64,000 bases of DNA, taken from assembly GCF_001552075.1 (NCBI RefSeq), contig NZ_BCQM01000002.1:310001-374000 (forward strand), read 5' to 3'. The notes below the pieces were generated by a model. The model worked only from the letters and a program-made list of their open reading frames with translations. It had not been told where the DNA came from and did not search any database. Made by a program: the position numbers and the translations under genes. This DNA comes from Arthrobacter luteolus NBRC 107841. Lineage in GTDB: Bacteria > Actinomycetota > Actinomycetes > Actinomycetales > Micrococcaceae. This document shows, in pieces, positions 1 through 8,429 of this stretch (the stretch's first letter is position 1; each line of letters opens with the position of its first letter).

Positions 1-1
1 A

Positions 2-694
2 ATCGCCAATTACATCCACGCGGTTGAACAGCTCACAACCACCACGCTGCGCAACGTCGTCGGCGGATTGAACCTCGAAGAAGCGCTCACCTCCCGCGAC
101 CGCATCAACGGCCAGCTCCGCGGTGTCCTCGATGAGGCGACCGGACGCTGGGGCATCCGTGTCTCGCGGGTTGAGCTCAAAGCGATTGAGCCGCCCCTGT
201 CCATCCAGGATTCCATGGAGAAGCAGATGCGGGCGGAGCGCGAACGCCGCGCGACCATCCTGACGGCCGAAGGTACCAAGCAGTCACAGATCCTCACCGC
301 AGAGGGCCGCCGGCAGGCGGCCATCCTGGCGGCGGAAGGCGATGCCAAGGCTGCGATCCTGCGGGCCGACGGCGAATCCCAGGCAATCCAGAAGGTCTTT
401 GACGCCATTCACAAGGGCAATCCGGACCAGAAGCTCCTCGCCTATCAGTACCTTCAGACCCTGCCGAAGCTGGCGGAGGGCAGTTCCAACAAGGTGTGGA
501 TCATTCCGAGCGAGCTCGGGGAGGCACTGCGTGGGGTGGGTTCCGCGCTCGGCGACTTCCTGCCGGACATCAAGGGCGGCTCGGGCCATGCACCCGCCGG
601 ACCGGTCCCAGCCGCGGAATCCGGTGCCGGCGTTGCTGGCAGCGTTTCGCCGCAGCCCGCAAAGCCGCTCGGCGGCGAAGAGCCCGCCCCGTAG
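2..694 (+). CDS. SPFH/Band 7 (stomatin-like) protein, C-terminal part
   Basis: The reading frame is open from the left window edge, so the N-terminus is missing and 230 residues are visible. The first visible residues (IANYIHAVEQLTTTTLRNVVGG) match the end of a Band 7 domain. They are followed by an alanine- and glutamate-rich coiled coil with repeated AEG-xx-Q-xx-IL units, then a short hydrophobic block and a Pro/Ala/Gly-rich tail. Stomatin/HflK-type proteins form membrane-associated oligomers. The membrane anchor would lie in the part not shown. The exact role, for example in protease control or membrane microdomains, cannot be told from this fragment. Confidence 0.88.
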   Translation: MANYIHAVEQLTTTTLRNVVGGLNLEEALTSRDRINGQLRGVLDEATGRWGIRVSRVELKAIEPPLSIQDSMEKQMRAERERRATILTAEGTKQSQILTAEGRRQAAILAAEGDAKAAILRADGESQAIQKVFDAIHKGNPDQKLLAYQYLQTLPKLAEGSSNKVWIIPSELGEALRGVGSALGDFLPDIKGGSGHAPAGPVPAAESGAGVAGSVSPQPAKPLGGEEPAP

Positions 695-724
695 TCAGCG
701 GTCACGGGCTTGGCCTGCTGCCGG

Positions 725-730
725 TATAAT
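725..730 (+). promoter_or_regulatory. Possible upstream rbpA promoter (-10 TATAAT)
   Basis: A perfect TATAAT lies in the 216-bp gap between the SPFH gene and rbpA. No good -35 hexamer sits 16-18 bp upstream, so this is a candidate housekeeping promoter only. It would give a leader of about 175 nt. Confidence 0.4.
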
Positions 731-769
731 TGACTGTTTGCCGGGTTCGGGCGGTTGATCCGTTGTGCC

Positions 770-797
770 GGGAACAGGATCTGCAGCGAGGGCGTTG
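770..797 (+). promoter_or_regulatory. SigR/SigH-type promoter of rbpA
   Basis: GGGAAC (770-775) is followed by an 18-nt spacer and then GTT (794-796, within CGTTG). This fits the GGAAY-N18-GTT consensus of the thiol-oxidative-stress sigma factors SigR (Streptomyces) and SigH (mycobacteria). rbpA is a known member of the Streptomyces SigR regulon, so motif and gene agree. The predicted start is about 105 nt upstream of the rbpA ATG. Confidence 0.72.
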
Positions 798-910
798 TAC
801 CTGACGGGCCTGTTTGTGCGGCAAGAGGATTTTTAGCGGCTGTGCTCACGCGCAGCGGGCACTATGGATGGACCTTCACGGGTCCTTCGAAACTGATTTA
901 GGGAGAAGAA

Positions 911-1258
911 ATGAGCGATCGTAGCCTTCGGGGTATGCGTCTGGGTGCGCAGAGCATGGAGACGGAATCCGGTGTGGAGCCGGCTCCCCGCCAGCGTGTC
1001 GAGTACCGCTGCGAAGACGGCGAACGCGTGTTCGTGACCTTCGCCGCGGAAGCGGAAGTTCCTCCGGTCTGGGTTTCCAAGACCGGCAAGGAAGCGCTGC
1101 TGGTGGATGGCGAGAAGCCGGACACGAGCAACGAAAAGCCCGTCCGCACCCACTGGGACATGCTGCTCGAGCGACGCAGCATTGAAGAACTCGAAGTCAT
1201 CCTCCAGGACCGCCTGGACAAGCTGCGGGAACGCCGCGGCGAGCGTACAGCTTCCTAA
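911..1258 (+). CDS. rbpA: RNA polymerase-binding protein RbpA
   Basis: The 115-residue product has the RbpA layout: a flexible N-terminal arm (MSDRSLRGMRLGAQSME), a small core (about residues 28-75), a basic linker, and a C-terminal sigma-interacting helix region (RTHWDMLLERRSIEELEVIL). RbpA binds RNA polymerase and the group I/II sigma factor, and stabilises open complexes in actinobacteria. A strong ribosome binding site (GGGAG at 901-905) precedes the ATG. The convergent neighbour is ppm1, the same pairing as Rv2050/Rv2051c in M. tuberculosis. A SigR-like promoter upstream suggests induction by thiol stress. Confidence 0.96.
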   Translation: MSDRSLRGMRLGAQSMETESGVEPAPRQRVEYRCEDGERVFVTFAAEAEVPPVWVSKTGKEALLVDGEKPDTSNEKPVRTHWDMLLERRSIEELEVILQDRLDKLRERRGERTAS

Positions 1259-1322
1259 CGGAACACCGCGCATCGGAGATCTGTTGGTCTGCGGCGCGGG
1301 CGCCCTGAACGATATCTGAACA

Positions 1323-1368
1323 ACAACAAAGGGCCGGCTGCCAGAAATGGCAGCCGGCCCTTTGTTGT
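1323..1368. terminator. Bidirectional terminator, rbpA / ppm1
   Basis: Perfect 21-bp inverted repeat (1323-1343 and 1348-1368) with a GAAA tetraloop. The outer stem is A/T-rich, so a T-rich tract is present in both directions. It lies between convergent rbpA and ppm1. A 13-bp direct repeat (GTTGTGTCTGCTA, 1364-1376 and 1380-1392) follows, and its second copy contains the ppm1 stop codon. Confidence 0.93.
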
Positions 1369-1389
1369 GTCTGCTAGCTGTTGTGTCTG

Positions 1390-2118
1390 CTAACCGCGGC
1401 CGGTCAGCTTCTGCCACCGGGCGGAGAGGCCCCACTTGGTAACGTTGGACATCGCCTCGAAGACGATGTTTCCGCTCATCTTGGAAGCACCGAACTCGCG
1501 CTCCACGAAGGTAATGGGGACTTCCTGGATGGTCATACCGAGACGCGCCACCCGGAACGTCATGTCCACCTGGAAGCCGTAGCCGACGGATTCAACGGCC
1601 GCGAGGTCCAGCCGTTCCAGCGTGCTGCGGCGGAAGGCGCGGTAACCGGCGGTGATGTCACGGACCCGGATGCCCAGCATCAGCCGGGAGTAGGTGCTCC
1701 CGGCACGGGAGAGAAGCTTGCGGTGCAGCGGCCAGTTGACGACGGAGCCGCCCGGAACCCAGCGGGATCCGATAACCAGGTCGGCTCCGGCCTTGGACGC
1801 TTCCAGCAGCAGGGGGAGCTGTTCCGGCTTGTGGGAACCATCGGCGTCCATTTCCACCAGGATGTCGTAGCCGTTCTCCAGGCCCCACCGGAAGCCGGCA
1901 ATGTATGCCGCGCCCAGACCTTCCTTGCCTTTGCGGTGAAGGACGTGGACCTGCGGGTCGCGTGCCGCCTGTTCATCGGCGTAGGCGCCGGTGCCGTCCG
2001 GGCTGTTGTCGTCCGCAATCAGTACGTCGGAGTCCGGGACCGCAGTCCGCAGCCGCTGGAGGGTCTTGGGCAGCGACTCGATCTCGTTGTAAGTGGGGAT
2101 GATGGTCAGGACGCGCAC
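1390..2118 (-). CDS. ppm1: Polyprenol monophosphomannose synthase
   Basis: A 242-residue GT2-family enzyme with the DPM1 signature: N-terminal LTIIPTYNE, the metal-binding region LVEMDADGSH (DxD) near residue 95, and VIGSRWVPGG. It transfers mannose from GDP-mannose to polyprenyl phosphate, supplying the lipid-linked donor for lipoglycan and protein O-mannosylation at the membrane. Only the catalytic domain is present. The N-acyltransferase domain fused to M. tuberculosis Ppm1 is absent, and there is no C-terminal membrane anchor. The start is GTG at 2118, preceded by GAAAGG at 8-nt spacing. Confidence 0.93.
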   Translation of the reverse strand: MRVLTIIPTYNEIESLPKTLQRLRTAVPDSDVLIADDNSPDGTGAYADEQAARDPQVHVLHRKGKEGLGAAYIAGFRWGLENGYDILVEMDADGSHKPEQLPLLLEASKAGADLVIGSRWVPGGSVVNWPLHRKLLSRAGSTYSRLMLGIRVRDITAGYRAFRRSTLERLDLAAVESVGYGFQVDMTFRVARLGMTIQEVPITFVEREFGASKMSGNIVFEAMSNVTKWGLSARWQKLTGRG

Positions 2119-2565
2119 GCAAAGGGCCTTTCAACGGACACGAGCCGCGCTGCTCGCGGCTCGGAGGGCTGCCGCACCGGCGGCAGAATTACCAGTATAT
2201 GGGACCACCTGTGGAGTTCCGGTTCCGGGATCCGGCACCTGCAGGCAGGCAAAGGGGCGGGTTCCGCCGTCTTCGGGCCAGTCCCGGGAATCCCGGACCT
2301 GTTTTCTACTGACGGATGAACCCACCCCAGTGTGTTGCAACTGATGACCCCGCACCAAAATGGGCGGAAGGTCCATCAACCCCCCACGCACGCGTGCTCG
2401 GGCCGTGGCAGCTCCAGACCGGCCTGGGCCGGTTCGGACTGCGGTCTCCCTAGACTACGTGCTGAGCGGAAAGTGTCAACACGCTGCTGACTAGGTCAAA
2501 CTGCATATCCGCAGGTCAGAGGCACAATTCGTGGTTCGCGGGCACCGGAAATATTTTTCGGGTAC
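2119..2565. other. Non-coding gap between ppm1 and the amidohydrolase gene
   Basis: 447 bp without a credible gene. The ppm1-proximal part carries a minus-strand -10-like TATACT (2194-2199) and two hairpins that would lie in the ppm1 leader: a perfect 9-bp stem with 5-nt loop (2141-2163) and a 6-bp stem (2169-2186). The remainder (about 2200-2565) shows no convincing promoter, terminator or RNA. An 86-codon frame on the minus strand there lacks coding character. Confidence 0.6.
2194..2199 (-). promoter_or_regulatory. Candidate ppm1 promoter (-10 TATACT)
   Basis: On the minus strand TATACT lies about 75 bp upstream of the ppm1 GTG. No clear -35 was found. The resulting leader would contain the two hairpins at 2141-2163 and 2169-2186. 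Confidence 0.4.
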
Positions 2566-4206
2566 CTAACTGAAATCGGCTGCGCGGTAGAGTTCCTCGC
2601 CGTGGTGCACTGTCTGCAGGCACCGTGGAAGTGTATCGGTATCCAGTGCCGGAAGCAGGGGTGTTCCCGCGCGCGGATCCGTGCTCCAGGAAGCCACGGA
2701 GGCATCCGGAGTCTGGACCATCAGCTCATCGGCCTCCCACACGGCAAAGGATGCCGGGGTGCCCGGTGCGAGCTGGCCCAGCATCGGATTGCCGGTTCCC
2801 GCGGCCCGCCATCCGGCCCGTGTGTGCGCGATGAAGGCGGCACGTGCAGATATCCGCTCCTGCGGGTTGGAATGCATCACGGCGGCCTGCACCGCGCGCC
2901 AGGGATCCAGTGCCGTGACGGGCGCGTCCGAGCCGAACACCACCGGGACACCCGCCGACAGCAGGGATGCGTACCGGTTCATGCTGCCGCTGCGGGAGCC
3001 GAGGCGCTGGGAGTACATCCGGTCGGGGCCGCCCCACATCGCGTCAAAGACTGGCTGCATGCTGGCCGTGACCCCGAAACGCACCAGGTCGGCGATCGCG
3101 GCGTCGTCGCTGAGTTCCACGTGCTCCAGCCGGTGGTGGGCGGCGCGGACGGCGGACTCCCCCACGGCGTCGGCGGCGAACCGCAGTGCGCTGATGGCTG
3201 CATCCAGGCCGGCGTCACCGATCACGTGGAAACCTGCCTGAAGACCGGCACGGGTGGCCAGTTCCAAATGCCGTCCTGCGTCGTCGACGCTGAGGTACAG
3301 GCTGCCGGACGTTTCCGGGGCGTCCGTGTACGGCTGGCGGAGCGCTGCGGTCCGGGCGCCCAGGGAGCCGTCGATGTTCAGGTCCCCGCCCAGTCCGAGG
3401 AGCTGTCCGCCGAACATTTCTGCCAGCTCTGAGAGTTCGGCTTCACTGCGCACCAGCTGCCCCCAGTATGGAAGGACCTGGGGCGCCGGGCCGGCTCCGA
3501 GGCTGCCCTCCAGACCCAGGAGCTGCCGCAGGTCCTCCGCTGGAACGATGTGCGGGGCCGCCATTTCCGCCACGGCAACGATTCCGCGCGAGGCCGCCAG
3601 GTTCAGGGCAGAGCGCTGATAGCCCGCCCGTTCGGAGAGACTGAGGTTCCGGGAAACGGTGCGGGCGGTGTCATGGGCGCCGCGGATGACGAACCCGTTG
3701 TCCCAGCCGTCCATGCCGTCCAGGCGCAGCTCCGCAGCCAGCGTCCCGGAGACTACCGCACAATGGACATCAGCCCGGGCCAGGTAGACCCGGCGCTGGC
3801 CGGACGCGGCATCCAGCTCTGCAGCCGTTGGCACGCGGCCCTCCGGCCAGCCCGATTCGTCCCAGCCATGCCCGGTGATCAGGCCCGGCGTCCTGCGGGA
3901 TGCTGCAGCGACGGCGTCGAGCAGTTCCGTGAGCGACCGCACCGCGGAGAGGTCCAATGAGGTTTCGGCGAGGCCGGCCTCAGTCAGGTGGACGTGTGAA
4001 TCCACGAAGCCCGGCGCGGCCAGCGCACCGTGCAGGTCCACCACCCGCATGGTGGAGTCCTGGATGGAGGTCGCAGCCTGCTCTGAACCAACCCAGGCGA
4101 TGGTTCCGCCGTCCACAAGCATGGCGGTTGCGAAGGGGTCGGCGGAACTGTAGACAGAACCGTTGCGGTAAAGGGTCAGGCTGTTTGCCGGGGCCGTGGT
4201 GTTCAA
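2566..4206 (-). CDS. Amidohydrolase family protein (YtcJ-like)
   Basis: About 546 residues with the amidohydrolase-3/YtcJ layout: an N-terminal beta-sandwich strand region, the metal-binding HxH of the TIM barrel (DSHVHL, His71 and His73), GHGWDE, a later HVIGDAG and HRLEHVE, and the late FGSDAPV aspartate motif. These enzymes hydrolyse C-N bonds of amides or formamides in the cytoplasm. The substrate is unknown. I chose the TTG at 4206, preceded by AGGTGA (4-nt spacing), because upstream codons overlap helY and read as non-coding sequence. The gap to helY upstream is 104 bp, so the two may be cotranscribed. Confidence 0.82.
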   Translation of the reverse strand: MNTTAPANSLTLYRNGSVYSSADPFATAMLVDGGTIAWVGSEQAATSIQDSTMRVVDLHGALAAPGFVDSHVHLTEAGLAETSLDLSAVRSLTELLDAVAAASRRTPGLITGHGWDESGWPEGRVPTAAELDAASGQRRVYLARADVHCAVVSGTLAAELRLDGMDGWDNGFVIRGAHDTARTVSRNLSLSERAGYQRSALNLAASRGIVAVAEMAAPHIVPAEDLRQLLGLEGSLGAGPAPQVLPYWGQLVRSEAELSELAEMFGGQLLGLGGDLNIDGSLGARTAALRQPYTDAPETSGSLYLSVDDAGRHLELATRAGLQAGFHVIGDAGLDAAISALRFAADAVGESAVRAAHHRLEHVELSDDAAIADLVRFGVTASMQPVFDAMWGGPDRMYSQRLGSRSGSMNRYASLLSAGVPVVFGSDAPVTALDPWRAVQAAVMHSNPQERISARAAFIAHTRAGWRAAGTGNPMLGQLAPGTPASFAVWEADELMVQTPDASVASWSTDPRAGTPLLPALDTDTLPRCLQTVHHGEELYRAADFS

Positions 4207-4310
4207 GGACTCACCTGTTCTTCTTTTCGTGCAGATGGAACCGCCCTTTTGAGCGGGACCGGTATATGCCGGCAGCGGAGGGTGCTGCAGGGACTCATCA
4301 TTGACGGGGA

Positions 4311-7172
4311 CTATTCGCTGACGGCGGAGTACGCGACGACGCCGCGCCGGATCAGCTCGATGGCTTCGCGGCAGCGGCGGCGCAGGGCATCGGGAATCTC
4401 CGGGACCTTCGCCAGCTGGTCGATCAGATCGATCACCTGCTTGGACCAGCGCACGAAGTCGCCGGCCGCCAGTTCCGTGCCGCTGAGCGCCACCTGGAGG
4501 TGCTTGCCGTTGACCCACTTGTACATCGGCCAGACGAGCCCGAGCTCCGGCTCACCGGTCAGCGGCAGTTTCTCCGCCTCCTCGATGTCCGTCAGTTCCG
4601 ACCACTGGCGGATGAGGATGTCGACGGCGCCGTCCAGCACTGCGCTCGGCATCCGCGGACGGAGGCCGCGTTCTTCACGTTTGGGCTGGTACACCAGTGC
4701 CGTGGCCAGGCATGCCAGCTCCACGGCGTCGACGTCGTCGAACGCGCCGCGCTCGAGTCCGAGGGCCGCCAGCAGGTCTTTTTCGCCGTAGATCCGGCGC
4801 AGCTTGTTCCCAGCCGGTGTTACGTGCGGAACGCCGTCGGCGTCCGGGGCGACATAGCCGTAGTGGGACAGGACACCGCTCACCCGGTCGAAGGTCTTCG
4901 CAATGGTGTTGGTGCGTCCCCGGATCTGCGCGGAGAGGTTGTCCGTTTCGCGCCGCAGCTTCCACCAGCGTTCGGCCCAGCGCGCGTGTTCCTCCCGGTC
5001 ACTGCAGCCATGGCACGGGTGGGCGCGCATGCGCCGGCGCAGGTCGGCGATGGCCTTTTCCTGGGCTTCGCTGCCGGCCGCGTGCAGGGAGGCTCCCCGC
5101 CCGCCGGCCGGCCGGGGCGGGCGGTGCTCGCGGAGCGCGTTGCGCAGCGAGGATGCAAGGTCCCGGCGGTCCTTGGGTGTGCGGGCATTGAATGATTTGG
5201 GGATGCGGATCTGGGAAACAACGTTCACCGGGCCGTCCAGGTCCTGCACATGGAGGCGGCGGATCTGCTTGTCCTCGGTCAGGATGGACGGGACAGGTTC
5301 GCGGCCGTTGGTGTCGGTGCTCAGGACGACGGCGTAACCGGGGCTGCGGCCGCCGGGGACGTCAACCACGTCGCCCGGCCGAAGTGTTTCCAGCGAAGCC
5401 GCGGCGGCACTGCGCCGGTTCTTCGCCTTGGACCGTGAGGCCGTGTGCTCCAGGTCGGAGAGCTGCCTGCGCAGTGCGGCGTATTCGCCGAAGTCGCCCA
5501 GATGGCAGGTCATCGCCTTTTCGTAGCCGGCGAGCGATTCTTCGCGTGCGCGGACCTGGCGTGCCAGTCCCACGACAGACCGGTCGGCCTGGAACTGGGC
5601 GAAGGAGGACTCCAGGATCTCGCGGGCGCGGCTGCGCCCGAACTGGGCAATGAGGTTGATGCTCATGTTGTACGTGGGTCGGAAGGATGAGTTCAACGGA
5701 TAGGTGCGCCGCGACGCAAGGCCCGCTACGGCAGCCGGGTCGGTTCCCGGCTGCCAGAGGACCACGGCATGGCCTTCGACGTCGATCCCCCGCCGTCCGG
5801 CGCGGCCGGTGAGCTGGGTGTACTCCCCCGCCGTCACGTCCACGTGGGCTTCGCCGTTGAACTTGTCCAGCTTTTCGAGCACCACCGAGCGGGCGGGCAT
5901 GTTCACGCCGAGTGCAAGGGTCTCGGTGGCGAACACGGCACGGACCAGCCCTGCGGCGAACAGCTTTTCCACCACCTCCTTGAAGGTTGGGAGCATACCG
6001 GCATGGTGGGCGGCAAAACCGCGGATCAGGCCTTCACGCCAGGTCCAGAAACCAAGCACCTCCAGGTCATCCTCCGGAATGTCCTGGCTGGCTTCATCCA
6101 CCATCCGCGCGATGACCCCGCGTTCCGATTCGCTGGTCAGCGTGAGGCCGGCGTCGACGCACTGCCGGACGGCGGCGTCGCATCCGTTCCGCGAGAAGAT
6201 AAACGTGATGGCAGGCAGCAGCCCGCGCTTGTCGAGCTGGGCGATCACCTGGGGCCGGGACGCCCTCGGTGTGCGGGTCAGGGTGCCGCCCGCGCCCGAA
6301 GCGCCGCTGCCCCGGGACTGGCTCCGTGCCTGGCTCCGGCCACCCGGGCCGGAGCGTCCGCTGCCCCAACGGGCGCGCTGGTTCAGGCGGGACTCCGCGC
6401 GTGCGAGTTCCTGCAGCTCTGGATTGACCTTGAACCGGTCCTTGATCCCGGCGGACCCGTCGGAGTCTTCGGCAGCTTCGTCGAAGGAGACATCAGTGGC
6501 GAAGAGGTCGAGGATCTCCCGGCCCACCATAACGTGCTGCCACAGCGGCACTGGCCGGTGTTCGGTGACCACCACGTCGGTATCGCCGCGGACGGTGTCC
6601 AGCCAGGCCCCGAACTCTTCGGCGTTGGAGACCGTGGCGCTGAGGGAGACCAGCTGCACGTCGGACCGGAGGTGGATGATGACTTCCTCCCACACGGCTC
6701 CGCGGAACCGGTCCGCCAGGTAGTGGACCTCGTCCATCACCACGTAGCCCAGGTCATCGAGGGTTTCAGAGTTCGAATAGAGCATGTTCCGCAGGACTTC
6801 GGTGGTCATCACCACCACCGGGGCGTCGGGGTTGATGCTGGTGTCACCCGTCAGCAGCCCAACGTTCTCCGCGCCGTAGGAGGCGGACAGCTCAACAAAT
6901 TTCTGGTTGCTCAGGGCCTTGATCGGTGTGGTGTAGAAAGCCTTGAGGCCCCGCTCCAGTGCCATATAGACGGCGAACTCACCTACGACCGTCTTTCCGG
7001 CGCCGGTGGGCGCGGCGACCAGGACGCCGCGGCCTGCTTCCACTGAGCGGCAGGCTTCCAGCTGGAAAGGATCGAGGTCGAACCCCAGGGACTGTTCGAA
7101 GACTCCCAGATGGGTCCGTGCGTGGCCGGTTCGTTCTTTGGCGGCAAGATACCGCTCAGACGGGGAAGTCAT
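4311..7172 (-). CDS. helY: Ski2-like DEAD/DEAH-box RNA helicase HelY
   Basis: A 953-residue superfamily 2 helicase. The N-terminal RecA domain has Walker A APTGAGKT (residues 54-61), a DEVH box (VMDEVHYLADR) and the SAT motif LVSLSATVSN. The second RecA domain ends in TGRAGRRGIDVEG. A helical C-terminal region and a DSHCT-like domain follow, as in Ski2/Mtr4 and mycobacterial HelY. A Gly/Ser/Arg-rich insert of about 45 residues separates the two RecA domains. The likely role is 3'-5' RNA unwinding in RNA turnover. It lies downstream of tatC on the same strand, the order seen in M. tuberculosis (Rv2092c-Rv2094c). The ATG at 7172 starts the conserved region directly. Confidence 0.92.
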   Translation of the reverse strand: MTSPSERYLAAKERTGHARTHLGVFEQSLGFDLDPFQLEACRSVEAGRGVLVAAPTGAGKTVVGEFAVYMALERGLKAFYTTPIKALSNQKFVELSASYGAENVGLLTGDTSINPDAPVVVMTTEVLRNMLYSNSETLDDLGYVVMDEVHYLADRFRGAVWEEVIIHLRSDVQLVSLSATVSNAEEFGAWLDTVRGDTDVVVTEHRPVPLWQHVMVGREILDLFATDVSFDEAAEDSDGSAGIKDRFKVNPELQELARAESRLNQRARWGSGRSGPGGRSQARSQSRGSGASGAGGTLTRTPRASRPQVIAQLDKRGLLPAITFIFSRNGCDAAVRQCVDAGLTLTSESERGVIARMVDEASQDIPEDDLEVLGFWTWREGLIRGFAAHHAGMLPTFKEVVEKLFAAGLVRAVFATETLALGVNMPARSVVLEKLDKFNGEAHVDVTAGEYTQLTGRAGRRGIDVEGHAVVLWQPGTDPAAVAGLASRRTYPLNSSFRPTYNMSINLIAQFGRSRAREILESSFAQFQADRSVVGLARQVRAREESLAGYEKAMTCHLGDFGEYAALRRQLSDLEHTASRSKAKNRRSAAAASLETLRPGDVVDVPGGRSPGYAVVLSTDTNGREPVPSILTEDKQIRRLHVQDLDGPVNVVSQIRIPKSFNARTPKDRRDLASSLRNALREHRPPRPAGGRGASLHAAGSEAQEKAIADLRRRMRAHPCHGCSDREEHARWAERWWKLRRETDNLSAQIRGRTNTIAKTFDRVSGVLSHYGYVAPDADGVPHVTPAGNKLRRIYGEKDLLAALGLERGAFDDVDAVELACLATALVYQPKREERGLRPRMPSAVLDGAVDILIRQWSELTDIEEAEKLPLTGEPELGLVWPMYKWVNGKHLQVALSGTELAAGDFVRWSKQVIDLIDQLAKVPEIPDALRRRCREAIELIRRGVVAYSAVSE

Positions 7173-7218
7173 ATATCCAGCCTAGACGCTGTGGAGTCAA
7201 TGGACTGACTCACCGGTT

Positions 7219-7264
7219 CCTGCCTCCTGCCGCGCTCCCCGGAGGGGCGGAGGCAGGAGGCAGG
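7219..7264 (-). terminator. Hairpin immediately after tatC
   Basis: A 13-bp perfect outer stem (7219-7231 with 7252-7264) encloses a small inner CCCC/GGGG stem and abuts the tatC stop codon. There is no T-tract on the minus strand, so it may attenuate or stabilise the tatC transcript rather than fully terminate before helY. Confidence 0.5.
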
Positions 7265-8098
7265 CTACAAATCCTCCAGCGATGACGCCTTGTCCGCGTC
7301 AGCTCCAACCGCGGCTTCCCGGGCGGCATTCCGCCGGGCCCGCCGCTTGTCGTTGAGGAAGCACAACCCCACGGCCACCGCGAAGAGCACCAGGAGCGGC
7401 GCCGCAAGATAGAACATGCTCAGCGCGTCTCCGCCGGGGGCTGCCATAGCCGCGAAGAGGCAGATGATGAAGACGGTGATCCGCCAGTACTTCACGATGG
7501 TCCTGCCGGGGAGCAGCCCGAGCAGGTTCAGGCCCACCATCACCACGGGGATCAGGAACGCTATTCCAAAGGCCAGCAGCAGCCGCAGGACGAAGGCCAG
7601 ATAGACCGAGGCGGTAATGACGTTCGCCGCGCCCTCCGGCGTGAAGTCGGTGAGGACTCCGACGGCGTTGGGCAGAATCAGCCAGGCAAGCCAGACGCCT
7701 GCCAGGAAGAGCGGGACGGCGGCCGCCAGGAAACCCAGCGCGGCGCGGCGCTCCTTGGTCTTCAGGCCGGGGGTGATGAACGCCCAGAGCTGATACAGCC
7801 AGAAGGGGCTGGAAACCAGCAGGCCGATGAAGACCGAGACTTGGATCATCTGGTCGAAGGAGGTGGCCACGCCGTCGAAGTTGATTGTGGCGAGGCGCCC
7901 CTCCTGCTCCGAGAGTTCCCGGACCGGACGGGTCAGTTCGTTAAAGACGGGCATGTAGAGGAAAAATCCGCCTACCGTGCCCAGAACGATGGCGATGGCC
8001 GCCTTGAAGAGCCGGTTGCGGAATTCCCGCAGATGATCCTTGAGGGCCATCCGCCCCTCAGGGTTGGATTTGCGCCCTCTTGTCAGCGCCACTGCCAC
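7265..8098 (-). CDS. tatC: Sec-independent protein translocase subunit TatC
   Basis: 277 residues with six predicted transmembrane helices and the TatC N-terminal signature MALKDHLREFRNRL (residues 17-30), where the twin-arginine signal is recognised. PFWLYQLWAFITPGL and the GLLPGRTIVKYWR segment are also typical. With TatA it exports folded proteins across the cytoplasmic membrane. The GTG start at 8098 overlaps the tatA stop codon by one base, indicating translational coupling. The family's basic, short N-terminal extension supports this start over the internal ATG. The C-terminus is charged and cytoplasmic. Confidence 0.96.
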   Translation of the reverse strand: MAVALTRGRKSNPEGRMALKDHLREFRNRLFKAAIAIVLGTVGGFFLYMPVFNELTRPVRELSEQEGRLATINFDGVATSFDQMIQVSVFIGLLVSSPFWLYQLWAFITPGLKTKERRAALGFLAAAVPLFLAGVWLAWLILPNAVGVLTDFTPEGAANVITASVYLAFVLRLLLAFGIAFLIPVVMVGLNLLGLLPGRTIVKYWRITVFIICLFAAMAAPGGDALSMFYLAAPLLVLFAVAVGLCFLNDKRRARRNAAREAAVGADADKASSLEDL

Positions 8099-8397
8099 TA
8101 CGGATTGGTGGGCGGATTACCGGTGCCGGAACTGGTGCCTGACGGCGGGGTCTGTCCGGTCTCGGGGCCTGGGTTCCGGGTGGGGGCAGCCGGGGCCGGG
8201 TTGTTCACAACGCGGCCTTCGACGGGTTCCCCGTCAGCGGTGCCGGTTGTATTCTCGTCCTTCATCTGGCGCACCTCGGACTTGAAAATCCGCAGGGACT
8301 GTCCAACGCTGCGGGCGAGCCCGGGCAGCTTTGGCGCACCAAAAAGCAGGATCGCAATAACAATGATGATGACAATATGCCAGCCTTCTAGGCGCAT
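8098..8397 (-). CDS. tatA: Sec-independent protein translocase subunit TatA
   Basis: 99 residues: a short N-terminus, one transmembrane helix (IVIIIVIAILLFGAPKLPGLARSVGQ, about residues 8-25), the FG-x-PKLP hinge, an amphipathic helix, and a Pro/Thr/Gly-rich tail. This is the TatA/E pattern, forming the pore-like assembly recruited by TatC. The ATG at 8397 is preceded by AAAGGA. It is the upstream partner of tatC in a two-gene unit. Confidence 0.95.
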   Translation of the reverse strand: MRLEGWHIVIIIVIAILLFGAPKLPGLARSVGQSLRIFKSEVRQMKDENTTGTADGEPVEGRVVNNPAPAAPTRNPGPETGQTPPSGTSSGTGNPPTNP

Positions 8398-8429
8398 GCC
8401 GGTGTCCTTTCGTTTGACGTTATTTTATG

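Noticed and set aside
1381-2319. Long plus-strand frame opposite ppm1
   Set aside because: It is the high-GC mirror frame of ppm1, with protein sequence typical of antisense shadows.
2131-2391. Possible 86-codon gene on the minus strand between ppm1 and the amidohydrolase
   Set aside because: No ribosome binding site, no coding-like composition or recognisable motif, and it overlaps the likely ppm1 promoter.
4207-4518. In-frame upstream extension of the amidohydrolase gene to an ATG at 4518
   Set aside because: It lies inside helY on the same strand in another frame, reads as Pro/Arg-rich shadow sequence, and a TTG with a ribosome binding site at 4206 starts the conserved domain.
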